This document shows positions 63,865 to 64,000 of a DNA stretch of 64,000 bases, in pieces (position 1 is the first letter of the stretch; every line of letters starts with the position of its first letter). Below the pieces are notes generated by a model that saw only the letters and a program-made list of their open reading frames with translations, was not told where the DNA came from and did not search any database. A program made the position numbers and the translations under genes. Source of the stretch: Durusdinium trenchii. Taxonomy: Eukaryota; Sar; Dinophyceae; Suessiales; Symbiodiniaceae. Location: positions 603,864-667,863 of the forward strand of contig CAXAMN010023662.1 in NCBI GenBank assembly GCA_963970005.1, in the 5' to 3' direction.

Positions 63865-64000
63865 CTTTGCTCAACTCCTCTCCTCATCAACATACCGATG
63901 ACTCATCAGGCTCCAAAGCGCCGAACAGGCCAAAAGACTCGGGAAACCGCTTCAAACTCAGTGATGCAGCCGAGTCGGTTCCGGTTCGGTTCGGTTCTTC

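Overview
The window looks like nuclear DNA of a dinoflagellate, most likely of the Symbiodiniaceae type. The grounds are a Copia-like retroelement with a Gly/Lys-rich Gag tail, GC-rich coding islands of about 60-250 bp set in long lower-GC DNA, many candidate acceptors of the form AG|G, occasional GC donors, and three runs of N marking assembly gaps. There are no ribosome-binding sites, operons, CRISPR arrays, rRNAs or tRNAs that I can support. No 22-nt dinoflagellate spliced-leader sequence was seen.

Layout. 1-4670 (-): the 5' part of a Copia-like retrotransposon (Gag with a CCHC knuckle, aspartic protease, a methyltransferase-like domain, integrase zinc-binding region, first residues of the integrase core). 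It is cut by the window edge and broken by two frame changes. 5.7-6.2 kb (+): a frameshifted coding relic. 6.3-9.6 kb (-): a five-exon NYN-domain (PIN-like RNase) gene assembled here from separate frames. 10.9-11.5 kb (+): two phase-compatible exons. 14.2-15.4 kb (+): five phase-compatible exons. 15.4-16.4 kb (-): a gene with two CCCH zinc fingers, convergent with the previous one. 17.2-20.6 kb (+): several single exons. 23.5-26.0 kb (-): three exons of one gene. 27.1-27.6 kb (+): two exons. 28.6-29.1 kb: a CTAGCGC repeat cluster. 30.5-31.0 kb (-): a frameshifted relic. 31.3-36.4 kb: isolated coding islands of mixed or uncertain strand. 36.7-37.8 kb: a minisatellite whose unit can fold into a hairpin. 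38.1-40.9 kb (-): four or five exons ending in a membrane-anchored C-terminus. 41.1-53.4 kb: mostly + strand exons and short ORFs. 54.7-55.6 kb (-) and 56.3-56.8 kb (+): two-exon genes. 56.9-60.0 kb: two pairs of near-identical ~400-bp blocks with conserved hairpins, bounded by CA repeats. 60.4-63.9 kb: small exons and ORFs, including a signal-peptide-like start at 61.4 kb.

Only three coding regions resemble known families: the retroelement, the NYN gene and the CCCH gene. The other exon calls rest on an open frame with GC-rich third positions, splice-like boundaries and, where several exons are chained, matching intron phases. Most have no recognisable product. Several islands read well on both strands, and these are marked. 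RNA-seq would be decisive for all of them. No pathway linking the genes can be inferred.
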